A DNA stretch of 64,000 nt from an uncultured Erysipelotrichaceae bacterium (GCA_902791625.1 CADAWN010000012.1:23832-87831), one strand, 5' to 3'; numbered from the stretch's first letter, positions 28,911-37,928 are shown. Program-made: numbers and translations. The notes: generated by a model not told the origin, from the sequence alone.

Positions 28911-29747
28911 ATGCAAGAAAATAATGAACAAGTAGTAACTGAAGAAGTTAAACCAGTTGAAGTTGTATCGGTTGATGAAATTGTTGGTCAACCTACTGAG
29001 TCAAATAATAGTAACAATAATTATAATAAAGGTAGAAGTACAAGAGAACTTGTGCTTATAGTAATTGCAGCTCTTACAATGATAGCATCAGGTGTATATT
29101 TTGCATTCTTTAATGAAGATGATGAAGAAGAATCAGGTAATAATAATCCTGAAACAGTAGAAAAAGAAGATACGAAAGATACAACAGGAGATGAAACTAA
29201 TAATACTGCAAGTGGGAAAACTAAAACAGAAGAAAAATCTAGTATTGGACCTACTGTATACTATACAAATAGTTTTAATTCAGAAAAATACGATTTTAAT
29301 GTTATTAAAAATTTAGTAACTAATGATACAATTACTGAACGTGACTTATCACAAGAAGGAAAGGAAATTACATATACATTTGCTATTGAAAATAAGAAAG
29401 TAGTTGTAAGTAATTCATATAATAGTAAATATACAATTAGTAAAATTAATAATGCTAAACAATTATTAGTAGCATCAATAGGTCAATCACCAAGAACAGG
29501 TGCATTTATTGTAACAGAAGATAATAAGCTATATTCAATAGGATTATATGGTGATAATAAAACAGATCAAGTAATTACTGATTGTAAAGAATTAGAAAAT
29601 GTAGTTAAAGAAGAAAATAGCAATGTTAAGACTATAAGTTCTGGAACATTAGCAGCAAAGAATACAACAGGTGGAGAAGGTGCAGTTTTAATTGAAACTA
29701 ATGATAATAATAAATATGTATTAACCACTAGAGAAATAAAAGATTAA
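28911..29747 (+). CDS. Single-pass membrane protein with extracellular domain
   Basis: 278 residues. The start is ATG 28911 with GGAGG at 28900-28904; an upstream TTG at 28899 overlaps that site. Acidic cytoplasmic tail, one helix (ELVLIVIAALTMIASGVYFAFF), an Asp/Glu/Asn/Thr-rich linker, then an outer domain of about 150 residues with no recognised motif. The plan equals that of the protein at 26969. Confidence 0.7.
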   Translation: MQENNEQVVTEEVKPVEVVSVDEIVGQPTESNNSNNNYNKGRSTRELVLIVIAALTMIASGVYFAFFNEDDEEESGNNNPETVEKEDTKDTTGDETNNTASGKTKTEEKSSIGPTVYYTNSFNSEKYDFNVIKNLVTNDTITERDLSQEGKEITYTFAIENKKVVVSNSYNSKYTISKINNAKQLLVASIGQSPRTGAFIVTEDNKLYSIGLYGDNKTDQVITDCKELENVVKEENSNVKTISSGTLAAKNTTGGEGAVLIETNDNNKYVLTTREIKD

Positions 29748-29757
29748 ATAATAAAAT

Positions 29758-29783
29758 AGCAACCACCTAAGGTTGCTTTTTCT
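29758..29783 (+). terminator. Rho-independent terminator
   Basis: AGCAACC/GGTTGCT stem followed by T-rich sequence. Confidence 0.85.
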
Positions 29784-29812
29784 TTGACAAATAAGGAAAA
29801 ATATGATATAAT
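29784..29812 (+). promoter_or_regulatory. Consensus sigma-A promoter with extended -10
   Basis: Perfect TTGACA, 17-base spacer, perfect TATAAT, with TG one base before the -10. One of the strongest-looking promoters in the window; it drives the unknown 29837-31664 operon. Confidence 0.9.
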
Positions 29813-29836
29813 ATGTAGTGCTTATGGGGGGATTTT

Positions 29837-31309
29837 GTGAGAAGACAAGAGGATAAAATTATAATACTTTTTAAAGAATTATTAGAAAAGAAAATAAAAG
29901 AATTAAAAAAAGATGATAATACTGTTAGATTATCTAATCAGATTGCTTGTTTAAATGAAATAATAGAAATTATGGAAGTTAATGAATTTGATTATATATC
30001 ATCTAACATAATGCAAATTAGTTTAAATTTAAGTACTATATATGGTGATGAAGAAGCACTAAAAATAGAAATGGAGATTAGAGGATTACTAAGAAATGCT
30101 TTAAAATATAAAGATAATCCATATTTCCAAGATGAATATTTAAAAAGTACTAAAAAACTAAGAGGTTATTATCACAGATTTAATAACGAAAGAAAAAATC
30201 TTAAAGAAGAACATAGAGAACTTAAAGATAATATTATTAAATATGATAGTTACTTATATAAGATTAACTATGGTCAAAGATTTAGAAAAAATCAAATAGT
30301 AGATATACAACAATTCTTAGAAGAAGAAAATATAGATAAAAAAGTTGCTATTTATATACTTGAATCATTATTTATAAGAAATAATGAAATTGCTAATTCT
30401 ACACCTAAGGAATTTATGAATTCAAGAGTATATAAAGAAAAATTATTAAAACTATTAACTATAGGTTTTGAACAATTTGATACAAGAATTAAAAACTATT
30501 CTAATGAAAAAGAACTTAAGGATATGGGGGAAATAATAGATAATACTATTGAATGTTGGGATTTATGTTATCAAGATTTTGAAACTAGTGGTTTTGAATG
30601 TCAATTGCCTACATTAGAAAACTATGATAAGTTTAAATTATACAATTTCTATGTTTTATTTATGGAAAAACTTCAAGGTAAAATGTTGGAACAATTAGAT
30701 AATATTCAAGATAAAGATTTCTTTATGGATTTAGAAACAAAAAGAGAAATAATATTTGATTTCAATAAATATAAAAACTTATACTTATGTGTTCGTAATT
30801 TCTATGATGATATTTTTGATAAAATAATGGAAGAAATGAAATTAAACTCTAATGAAGTAGAACAAACGGTAGAAGAAGATGTTAATAAAATATTGTTCTT
30901 AAGAAATGATTCTGATGAAGTATTTATCATGAAAGATTTAGATAAGACTAATCCAGAATATTTACCTAAGATTGTTAAATTATTAAAAGATAAGAAAGCT
31001 GGATATACAGTAGATCAAAAGAATACTGATAAGCAAATTATTAGTAATGATAAACTAAGACAATTTAGAGAATTAAAAGATGATCAAATAAGAATAGTAT
31101 ATAGATATTTAAGTGATAATAAAGTTCTTATAATTGGTTGTGGAACTAAAAAAGATAATGTTGATTACAAATTATTGAATACTATGGCTAAACGTTATAA
31201 TAAGTATTATAATAAGAATTTAATAGAACACTATATTGAACAATCGGATAAAGATTTTGATGAATGTATAGAGTTTTGTGAAAATAATAAAAGAAAGGGA
31301 ACTAGATAA
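29837..31309 (+). CDS. Large helical protein of unknown function, RelE-like tail possible
   Basis: 490 residues with a GTG start behind GGGGGG; a full-strength promoter lies upstream. Most of the chain is charged and helical, with no membrane segment. The last 100 residues (IVKLLKDKKAG, RELKDDQIRIVYRYL, NKVLIIGCGTKK) have the strand and loop rhythm of RelE/ParE-type toxins, but this is weak and I see no sure catalytic residues. The next gene follows after one base. I do not recognise the family. Confidence 0.65.
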   Translation: MRRQEDKIIILFKELLEKKIKELKKDDNTVRLSNQIACLNEIIEIMEVNEFDYISSNIMQISLNLSTIYGDEEALKIEMEIRGLLRNALKYKDNPYFQDEYLKSTKKLRGYYHRFNNERKNLKEEHRELKDNIIKYDSYLYKINYGQRFRKNQIVDIQQFLEEENIDKKVAIYILESLFIRNNEIANSTPKEFMNSRVYKEKLLKLLTIGFEQFDTRIKNYSNEKELKDMGEIIDNTIECWDLCYQDFETSGFECQLPTLENYDKFKLYNFYVLFMEKLQGKMLEQLDNIQDKDFFMDLETKREIIFDFNKYKNLYLCVRNFYDDIFDKIMEEMKLNSNEVEQTVEEDVNKILFLRNDSDEVFIMKDLDKTNPEYLPKIVKLLKDKKAGYTVDQKNTDKQIISNDKLRQFRELKDDQIRIVYRYLSDNKVLIIGCGTKKDNVDYKLLNTMAKRYNKYYNKNLIEHYIEQSDKDFDECIEFCENNKRKGTR

Positions 31310-31310
31310 T

Positions 31311-31664
31311 ATGAAAAATGACAAAATAGAAAAATTACAAGATGAAATTTTATCAGAGATTAATAGTGATGAAAAGATAATTAATAATCTAAAAATATAT
31401 GATGCTAGTTTTGATAAAATTAAAATGGCTAAGTTTACTCAAAATGATAAGAAATATGATAAAAATTTTCAAGAAGGTCTAGACGAGTATATGAAGTATT
31501 TAATAACTACATATTATTTAGATGAGGATTATTTTTACAATATAATTAATAATCTTAATACTGATGATTTTGAATATTTAATAGAGTATCTTAAAAAAGA
31601 TAAGAGTGTTGAAAGCAAAGATATTAGTGTAAAGGTTCTTGAAAAGAAGAAGGAAAACAAATAG
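31311..31664 (+). CDS. Small acidic helical protein, second gene of the operon
   Basis: 117 residues from ATG 31311 (AAAGGGA upstream). A longer frame from GTG 31278 overlaps the previous gene but has no ribosome site. It is charged and helical, with a Lys-rich tail and no known motif. Tight spacing to the 490-residue protein suggests a partner; an antitoxin role would be pure speculation. Confidence 0.65.
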   Translation: MKNDKIEKLQDEILSEINSDEKIINNLKIYDASFDKIKMAKFTQNDKKYDKNFQEGLDEYMKYLITTYYLDEDYFYNIINNLNTDDFEYLIEYLKKDKSVESKDISVKVLEKKKENK

Positions 31665-31676
31665 TTTTCCTTTTTA
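31650..31676 (+). terminator. Rho-independent terminator
   Basis: GGAAAAC/GTTTTCC stem across the stop codon, then TTTTTA. Confidence 0.8.
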
Positions 31677-31691
31677 TTTTCAATAAAAACG

Positions 31692-31720
31692 TTGACATAA
31701 TAAGACTTTCATGATAAAAT
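31692..31720 (+). promoter_or_regulatory. Promoter of the L21-L27 operon
   Basis: TTGACA and TAAAAT at 17-base spacing, with an extended TG. Confidence 0.85.
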
Positions 31721-31726
31721 CATTAA

Positions 31727-31812
31727 TGTTTGAAGCTTCATGCTTTAAACCGCATTGAAGAGGTTTTAAAACGTAAGTACCTTTAGAGCGAGTCTTGAAA
31801 ATTTAAAGGAGG
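31727..31812 (+). promoter_or_regulatory. Ribosomal protein L21 leader RNA
   Basis: The segment between promoter and rplU carries the conserved pieces of the Firmicute L21 leader: GAAGCTTCATGC, CCGCATTGAAGAGG, AACGTAAGTACCTTTAGAGCG and AGTCTTGAAA, just before an AAAGGAGG site. Such leaders are thought to let L21 repress its own operon. Confidence 0.85.
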
Positions 31813-32083
31813 TTATTACGTAACTGAAGGAAGTGAAATCTTTGTTGAAAAGATTACAAATGCTAACAGTGGTGATGTTGTTAAATTTGATCAAGTATTA
31901 ATGCTTGATAACAAAGTTGGAAGTCCTTATCTTACTGGTGTTACAGTTGAAGGTGAAGTTCTAAAGAATGGTAAACAAAGAAAAATTAAAGTATTCAAAT
32001 ATAAGAACAAATCTAGATCTAACCGTAAAACTCAAGGACATAGACAACCTTATACAAAAATTAAAATTACTAAAATCGCTTAA
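31799..32083 (+). pseudogene. rplU: 50S ribosomal protein L21 with missing start
   Basis: The frame reads YYVTEGSEIFVEKI at 31814 onward and ends with the L21 hallmark KTQGHRQPYTKIKITKI. The usual first 11 residues (MYAIIETGGKQ in relatives) are absent: AAAGGAGGT of the ribosome site is joined directly to the YYVTEGSE codons. A TGA at 31796 closes the frame upstream, and no ATG, GTG or TTG occurs until ATG 31901, inside the domain. The promoter, leader and downstream genes are normal. A deletion of roughly 40 bases is inferred, either an assembly error or a real lesion. L21 binds 23S rRNA and is normally conserved. Confidence 0.88.
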
Positions 32084-32085
32084 TT

Positions 32086-32388
32086 ATGATTAAAGTAGAA
32101 GTAAAGAAGGAAAAGGGTAAGTATACGGGTGTTAAAATACTAGGACATGCTATGTATGATGATTATGGTAAAGATATTGTATGTAGTGCAGCAAGTAGTA
32201 TTGTAACAACAACAGTTAATGGTATACTTTCATTAAAAAAAGGTAGTCTAAGTTATATGATTAGTAAACAAGGAATGAATATCAAAGTATTATCAGATGA
32301 TAATAATACTCAAATATTAATTCAAAATATGATAAGTTTACTAAAAGAATTAGAAAAAAATTATAAAGATAATATACAAGTAAAGTAA
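32086..32388 (+). CDS. prp: Ribosomal-processing cysteine protease Prp
   Basis: 100 residues lying between rplU and rpmA, the standard place. Catalytic residues sit in GHAMYDDYGKDIVCSAASSIV: the His of GHA and the Cys of DIVCSA. Prp cuts the N-terminal extension from L27 before the protein enters the ribosome. The L27 here has such an extension, so the pair is consistent. Confidence 0.93.
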   Translation: MIKVEVKKEKGKYTGVKILGHAMYDDYGKDIVCSAASSIVTTTVNGILSLKKGSLSYMISKQGMNIKVLSDDNNTQILIQNMISLLKELEKNYKDNIQVK

Positions 32389-32400
32389 GGAGGAATTATT

Positions 32401-32691
32401 GTGAAACTATTAAAGTTAAATATTCAATTATTCGCTCACCATAAAGGTCAAGGTTCTACATCAAATGGACGTGATTCAGCAGGACGTAGACTTGGAGCTA
32501 AAAGAGCTGATGGACAAACTGTTACAGCAGGTTCAATTTTATATCGTCAAAGAGGAACTAAAATATTCCCAGGAAAGAACGTAAGACGTGGTAGCGATGA
32601 TACATTATATACAACAGTAGACGGAGTTGTTAAATTCGAAAGAGTTGGAAGAAAAACTCAAGCTTCTGTTTATCCAGTTGAAAGTAAATAA
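32401..32691 (+). CDS. rpmA: 50S ribosomal protein L27 with cleavable N-terminal extension
   Basis: 96 residues, GTG start after AAGGAGG. The first residues [12 protein letters not shown] form the Firmicute extension cut by Prp after the LFA motif, exposing [14 protein letters not shown], the start of mature L27 that reaches toward the peptidyl-transferase centre. The rest is canonical ([27 protein letters not shown]). A terminator follows. Confidence 0.96.
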   Translation: MKLLKLNIQLFAHHKGQGSTSNGRDSAGRRLGAKRADGQTVTAGSILYRQRGTKIFPGKNVRRGSDDTLYTTVDGVVKFERVGRKTQASVYPVESK

Positions 32692-32712
32692 GACCTAGTT
32701 AGGTCTTTTTAT
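32690..32712 (+). terminator. Rho-independent terminator of rplU-prp-rpmA
   Basis: AAGACCTA/TAGGTCTT stem and T tail. Confidence 0.85.
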
Positions 32713-32759
32713 TTTGTATTTGTGTGATATAATAGTATTACTATTTAAAGGAGTTTTTT

Positions 32760-33926
32760 ATGAAAATAACTGTAGTTGGAGCTGGATATGTAGGATTATC
32801 TTTAGCAACTTTATTAAGTAAAGATAATGAAGTTGTTTTATTAGATATTATAAAAGAAAAACTAGATATGATAGATAATAGAATAAGTCCAATAAAAGAT
32901 AAAGATATTATAGATTATTTTAAAAATAAAAAATTAAATTTGAAAACTACATTAGATTATAAAGAAGCATTTATTGATAGCAACTTTATTATTATTGCAA
33001 CTCCAACTGATTATAATACAGAAACAAAAGTATTTGATACAAGAAGTGTAGAAGAAAATATAGAAAAAATAATACAAGTAAATAGTGATGCTACTATAAT
33101 TATTAAATCAACTGTACCTATAGGCTATACTAAAAATATTAGAAAAAAATATATCAAGAATAATATTATATTTTCTCCTGAATTTTTAAGAGAAGGAAAA
33201 GCTTTATATGATAATTTGTATCCATCTAGAATAATAATAGGAGATAAAAGTAGTGAAGCTAAAGAATTTGGAGAGCTTTTAAAAAATAGTTCTTTAAAAA
33301 AAAATGTAGTAGTTAAATATATGGATTCAAATGAAGCAGAATCAGTAAAACTATTTTCAAATACATATTTAGCTCTTAGAATATCTTATTTTAATGAATT
33401 AGATACATTTGCTAAGAAGAATAATTTAAATACAAAAGATATAATAGAAGGTGTATCTCTTGATCCAAGAATAGGTGATTTTTATAATAATCCTTCTTTT
33501 GGATATGGAGGTTATTGTCTTCCTAAAGATACTAAACAATTACTTTCTAATTATGAAAATATTCCACAAAACTTAATAGAATCAATAATTAAATCTAATG
33601 ATACAAGAAAACATTTTATTTCAGAAGATATAATAAATAAAAAACCTAAATTAGTAGGTATTTATAAATTAAGTATGAAAAAAGATTCAGATAATTATAG
33701 ACAATCAGCTATATTAGATATAATTAATATTTTAAAAGATAATAATATAGATATGATTATTTATGATGAGACAATAAGAGATAATAGTTTTAATGGAATA
33801 AAAGTAGTAAATGATTTAAAAGTTTTTAAAAAAGAAAGTAGTATTATTTTAGCTAACAGAATTGATAAAGATTTAAGTGATGTAGATAATAAAGTTTATA
33901 CGAGGGATATATTATTTAGAGATTAA
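32760..33926 (+). CDS. ugd: UDP-glucose 6-dehydrogenase family
   Basis: 388 residues. N-terminal Rossmann motif GAGYVGLSLATLL, STVPIGYT, SPEFLREGKA, and catalytic-Cys motif FGYGGYCLPKDT. These enzymes oxidise UDP-glucose (or a related UDP-sugar) to the uronic acid with NAD. The next gene, a uronate epimerase-like SDR, suggests the product is UDP-glucuronate turned into UDP-galacturonate for a surface polysaccharide. The pair sits between rpmA and obg, which are usually adjacent. Confidence 0.92.
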   Translation: MKITVVGAGYVGLSLATLLSKDNEVVLLDIIKEKLDMIDNRISPIKDKDIIDYFKNKKLNLKTTLDYKEAFIDSNFIIIATPTDYNTETKVFDTRSVEENIEKIIQVNSDATIIIKSTVPIGYTKNIRKKYIKNNIIFSPEFLREGKALYDNLYPSRIIIGDKSSEAKEFGELLKNSSLKKNVVVKYMDSNEAESVKLFSNTYLALRISYFNELDTFAKKNNLNTKDIIEGVSLDPRIGDFYNNPSFGYGGYCLPKDTKQLLSNYENIPQNLIESIIKSNDTRKHFISEDIINKKPKLVGIYKLSMKKDSDNYRQSAILDIINILKDNNIDMIIYDETIRDNSFNGIKVVNDLKVFKKESSIILANRIDKDLSDVDNKVYTRDILFRD

Positions 33927-33957
33927 ACATTATTTACATTCAGGGAGGTTAAGTTAA

Positions 33958-34920
33958 ATGAAAACATATTTAATTACAGGTGGGGCTGGTTTTATTGGTT
34001 CTAATTTAACAGATAGATTATTAGAAGATGGAAACAATGTAATTGCTATTGATAATTTTTGTAGTTTTTATAATCCAAAATTAAAAGAGAAAAATATAGA
34101 AAATGCACTTAAGTATGGTAATTATAAATTATATAGAGAAGATATAAATGATAGAAGAAAATTAAGCGATATATTCAAAAATAATAAAATAGATTGTGTA
34201 GTTCATTTAGCTGCTCAAGCTGGTGTTAGACCATCTATAAAGGATCCTCTATATTATGAAAAAGTTAATATGCAAGGTACATTAAATTTAATTGAGGAAA
34301 TGAAAAACAATTATGTTAAAAAATTCTTATTAGCATCTTCTAGTAGTGTATATGGAAATTCTAATGATATTCCATTTAATGAGAATATGTCAACTGATAG
34401 ATGTATTAGTCCATATGCTGCTACTAAAAAAGCAGATGAAGTAATGAGTTATGTATATCACAATTTATATGGTATGAATGTTATTATTCCAAGATTTTTT
34501 ACTGTGTATGGACCTAGACAAAGACCAGATCTTGCAATAAGTAAGTTTACTGATTTAATATATAATGATAAAAAAATACCTATGTATGGAGATGGAAGTA
34601 CTTTTAGAGATTATACATATATAGATGATATAGTAGATGGAATTGTTAAATGTGCTCTTTATTTGGATAAAGAAGATGTTTATGAAATATTAAATTTAGG
34701 TAGTTCTAATCCAATTACTTTAAAGAAAATGATAGAAGTAATAGCTAAAGAATTAAATAAAGAACCTGATATAGAACAACTTGATATGCAAAAAGGAGAT
34801 GTATCTGGTACTTATGCTGATATAACGAAAGCAAAAGAATTAATTGGATATGAACCTAAAGTAAGTTTTGAAGAAGGAATAAAAAGATTTGTAAAGTATT
34901 ATAAGAATAATAGAATCTAA
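33958..34920 (+). CDS. NAD-dependent epimerase, UDP-glucuronate 4-epimerase-like
   Basis: 320 residues after GGGAGG. SDR motifs: GGAGFIGSN, HLAAQAGVRPS, SSSSVYG, catalytic YAATKK, then RFFTVYGPRQRPD. The combination AAQAGVR and YGPxxRPD is typical of UDP-glucuronate 4-epimerases. Placed right after ugd, it fits UDP-galacturonate supply. Exact sugar specificity is inference. Confidence 0.85.
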   Translation: MKTYLITGGAGFIGSNLTDRLLEDGNNVIAIDNFCSFYNPKLKEKNIENALKYGNYKLYREDINDRRKLSDIFKNNKIDCVVHLAAQAGVRPSIKDPLYYEKVNMQGTLNLIEEMKNNYVKKFLLASSSSVYGNSNDIPFNENMSTDRCISPYAATKKADEVMSYVYHNLYGMNVIIPRFFTVYGPRQRPDLAISKFTDLIYNDKKIPMYGDGSTFRDYTYIDDIVDGIVKCALYLDKEDVYEILNLGSSNPITLKKMIEVIAKELNKEPDIEQLDMQKGDVSGTYADITKAKELIGYEPKVSFEEGIKRFVKYYKNNRI

Positions 34921-34975
34921 TTTACATGTTAAAAAATTAATGTTATAATACTGCTAGTTAAAAGGAGGGGATAGT

Positions 34976-36250
34976 ATGTTTGTAGATGAGGTCATTCTAA
35001 ATGTAATAGCGGGTTCAGGTGGAGATGGATGTACTGCTTTTAGACGTGAAAAATATGTTGAAATGGGTGGACCATTTGGTGGTAATGGTGGTAAAGGATC
35101 AGATATAATATTTAAAGTTGATGAAGGATTACATACACTTCTTGATTTACGTTACCAAAAACAAATAAAAGGTAGTAAAGGAGAAAACGGTAAAGGTAAG
35201 AATCAACATGGTAAAAATAGTCCTGATGTTATAGTTAAAGTACCACTTGGAACAGTAGTTACTGATATGGATACTGGACTAATAATTTGTGATTTAAAGA
35301 AAAAAGATGATAGCTTTATTGTTGCTAAAGGTGGACGTGGTGGAAGAGGAAATACTGCTTTTAAAACTCAAACTAATACAGCTCCAGACTTTAGTGAAAA
35401 TGGTGAACCAGGAGAAGAAAGAACTTTAAAGGTAGAAGTTAAGATGCTTGCAGATGTAGGACTTGTTGGTCTTCCAAGTGTTGGTAAAAGTACAATTATT
35501 TCATCTATTTCTAGATCAAAACCAAAGATTGCAGCTTATCACTTTACAACATTATCTCCTAATTTAGGAGTTACTAAAACAGATGATAATTATAGTTATG
35601 TAGTAGCGGATCTTCCTGGACTTATTGAAGGAGCAAGTCATGGTGAAGGACTTGGAGATAAATTTTTAAGGCATATAGAAAGAACTAAAGTTATCGCACA
35701 TGTTATAGATATGGCTTCAGTTGAAGGAAGAAATCCATATGAAGATTATGTATTAATTAATAAAGAATTAGAAGAGTTTAATCCAAAACTACTTAAAAAA
35801 CCAATGATTATAGTAGCTAATAAAATGGACTTAGAAGAAAGTTATGAAAATTTAAAAAGATTTAAAGAAAAAGTTAGTGATAAAGAAATATTTGAAGTAA
35901 GTGGAGCTACGGGTGAAGGATTAAGAGATGTAGTTAATTATCTTGGAAAATTATTACAAGAGTTACCAGAAGAAGAATTATTTGATGATGATAAGATAGA
36001 AAGTCATGTTCTATATAAATTTAAAAAAGAAGAAAAATATACTATTGAAAGAGAAGATGATGTTTGGGTAATTAAAGGTGATGAAATAGAAAAACTATTT
36101 AAAATGACTAAATTTTCATCAGATGAAGCAGTATATAGATTTGCTAAAAAGTTAACAAGAATGGGAATAGATAAGAAACTTGAATCACTTGGAGCTAAAG
36201 AAGGAGATCAAGTAAGAATTCTAGATTTCTATTTTGATTATAGAAAATAG
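34976..36250 (+). CDS. obg: GTPase Obg
   Basis: 424 residues after AAAGGAGG. Glycine-rich Obg fold at the N-terminus (VIAGSGGDGCTAFRREKY, GGPFGGNGGKGSD), a GTPase domain with GLPSVGKST and DLPGLIEGA, NKMD, and a C-terminal OCT domain. It acts in late 50S assembly and stress responses. In relatives it normally follows rpmA directly. Confidence 0.97.
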   Translation: MFVDEVILNVIAGSGGDGCTAFRREKYVEMGGPFGGNGGKGSDIIFKVDEGLHTLLDLRYQKQIKGSKGENGKGKNQHGKNSPDVIVKVPLGTVVTDMDTGLIICDLKKKDDSFIVAKGGRGGRGNTAFKTQTNTAPDFSENGEPGEERTLKVEVKMLADVGLVGLPSVGKSTIISSISRSKPKIAAYHFTTLSPNLGVTKTDDNYSYVVADLPGLIEGASHGEGLGDKFLRHIERTKVIAHVIDMASVEGRNPYEDYVLINKELEEFNPKLLKKPMIIVANKMDLEESYENLKRFKEKVSDKEIFEVSGATGEGLRDVVNYLGKLLQELPEEELFDDDKIESHVLYKFKKEEKYTIEREDDVWVIKGDEIEKLFKMTKFSSDEAVYRFAKKLTRMGIDKKLESLGAKEGDQVRILDFYFDYRK

Positions 36251-36301
36251 TTTTAATTTTAAAAAAATATGATATAATCATTATAGAATAGAGGTGCTAG
36301 G

Positions 36302-37093
36302 ATGAAGAGTATTAGTTTTTTAGAAGAAAATGGTGTTGATATTAAGAATAGTTTAGAACTTTTAGGTGATGAAGCTACATATAATGAAACTGTAGGAGAA
36401 TATCTAACAGGAGTTTATGATAAACTAAATCAATTAGTTGACTTTTTAAAGAAAGGTGATTTAGAAAATTATAGTATTTATGTACATTCTTTAAAAAGTG
36501 ATTCTAAGTATTATGGTTTTATGAAGCTTGCCGATATTGCATATGAACATGAAATGAAAAGTAAAGCCAATGACATGGGATATGTACAAAGTCATATTTC
36601 TGATTTAGTTAATGAAGGAAATAATACAATTCGTCTTTTGAATGAATATGTTGAAGGTGAAAAACCAGAAGAAAAGAAAGAAGAAAAACAAGATATAGTA
36701 GTTTTTGATAAGAAAACAATACTAGTAGTAGATGATTCTAATATTGTTAGAAACTTTGTTAAAAGATCTTTTGATACTAAATATAATGTAGCAAGTGCTG
36801 AAGATGGAGAAGGAGCTATTAAAATAATAGAAGCTAATAAAGATAGTGATATGATTGAAGCAATACTACTTGACTTAAATATGCCTAAAGTAGATGGTTT
36901 TGGAGTACTTGAATACATTAAAACTAATAATCTATTTAAAAAGATGCCTGTATCAATAATATCTGGAGATTCATCAAAAGAAACGATAGATAAAGCTTTT
37001 ACTTATCCAATTGTTGATATGTTACCTAAACCTTTTAATGATCAAAATGTAAAAGCTGTAATAGATAAGACATTAATTTATAAACAATCTTAA
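36302..37093 (+). CDS. HPt-receiver fusion protein
   Basis: 263 residues after AGAGGTG. N-terminal helical HPt domain (about 1-120) with phospho-acceptor motif YVHSLKSDSKYYG (H62). A Glu/Lys linker (about 123-135) precedes a CheY-like receiver with VVDDSN, LLDLNMPKVDG (D191) and LPKPF. There is no histidine kinase or DNA-binding domain, and none next door. The module could carry phosphate between a kinase and another protein, or store it within one chain. Regulatory target unknown. Confidence 0.88.
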   Translation: MKSISFLEENGVDIKNSLELLGDEATYNETVGEYLTGVYDKLNQLVDFLKKGDLENYSIYVHSLKSDSKYYGFMKLADIAYEHEMKSKANDMGYVQSHISDLVNEGNNTIRLLNEYVEGEKPEEKKEEKQDIVVFDKKTILVVDDSNIVRNFVKRSFDTKYNVASAEDGEGAIKIIEANKDSDMIEAILLDLNMPKVDGFGVLEYIKTNNLFKKMPVSIISGDSSKETIDKAFTYPIVDMLPKPFNDQNVKAVIDKTLIYKQS

Positions 37094-37118
37094 AAACACT
37101 TATTTAAAGTGTTTTTTT
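37093..37118 (+). terminator. Rho-independent terminator
   Basis: AAAACACTT/AAGTGTTTT stem followed by T run. Confidence 0.85.
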
Positions 37119-37181
37119 AATTAATACTAGATTATAAATAATAATCGTGTTAAAATAATATAGAAAAAGAGGAGGATTAAT

Positions 37182-37907
37182 ATGAGTGGACATTCAAAAT
37201 GGGCAACTATACATAGAAAAAAAGGAGAATTAGATGCAGCTCGTGGTAAAGTATTTCAAAAGTTAGCTAAAGAAATATATGTTGCAGCTAAACAAGGAAC
37301 ACCTGATCCTGCAAGTAATGCTTCTTTGAGAATGGTTATTGAAAAAGCAAGAAGTGCTAATATGCCTAAAGATAATATTGAAAAAGCTATTCAGAAAGCT
37401 AAAGGAGCTAGTGAAGGTGAAAACTATGAATTCATTAGATATGAAGGATATGGACCTAGTGGAGTAGCTATTATTGTTGATTGTTTAACTGATAATAGAA
37501 ATAGAACAGCAGGAGATGTAAGAAGTAAATTTACTAAACGTGGTGGTAATTTAGGAACTGCTGGAAGTGTAAGTTATATGTTTGAAAGAAAAGGAATCAT
37601 TACTATTCCTAGTGAATATGATGAAGAAGAAATGATGATGACTGCTCTTGATGCAGGTGCTGATGATTTTGAAACAGAAGATGATGTTTATGTAATTACT
37701 ACTAAACCTGAAGATTTTGTTAAAGTAAAAGAAAGCTTAGAACAAGCTGGAGTAAAAGAATTCTTAACAAGTGAAGTAACATTTACACCAAATAATATGG
37801 TTGAGTTAACAGATTCTGAACAAGTAGAAAAAGTACATAGTTTAATAGAAGCTTTAGAAGAACTTGATGATGTACAAGATGTATATTGTAATTTAAAAGA
37901 AGATTAG
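37182..37907 (+). CDS. yebC: YebC/PmpR/TACO1-family protein
   Basis: 241 residues after GAGGAGG. Family signature MSGHSKWATIHRKKGELDA, then KARSANMPKDNIEKAI and GYGPSGVAIIVDCLTDNRNR. Members are described as transcription regulators and, in newer work, as ribosome-associated factors that help at polyproline stalls. In relatives the gene lies beside ruvA/ruvB, as here apart from the remnant between them. Confidence 0.95.
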   Translation: MSGHSKWATIHRKKGELDAARGKVFQKLAKEIYVAAKQGTPDPASNASLRMVIEKARSANMPKDNIEKAIQKAKGASEGENYEFIRYEGYGPSGVAIIVDCLTDNRNRTAGDVRSKFTKRGGNLGTAGSVSYMFERKGIITIPSEYDEEEMMMTALDAGADDFETEDDVYVITTKPEDFVKVKESLEQAGVKEFLTSEVTFTPNNMVELTDSEQVEKVHSLIEALEELDDVQDVYCNLKED

Positions 37908-37919
37908 TCTTCTTTTTTT
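37895..37919 (+). terminator. Rho-independent terminator
   Basis: AAAAGAAGA/TCTTCTTTT stem across the yebC stop and a T run. Confidence 0.8.
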
Positions 37920-37928
37920 ATTTTTATA

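Noticed and set aside
36592..36918. Minus-strand open frame across the HPt-receiver gene
   Set aside because: Antisense to conserved domains, Ser/Ile-rich shadow without a ribosome site.
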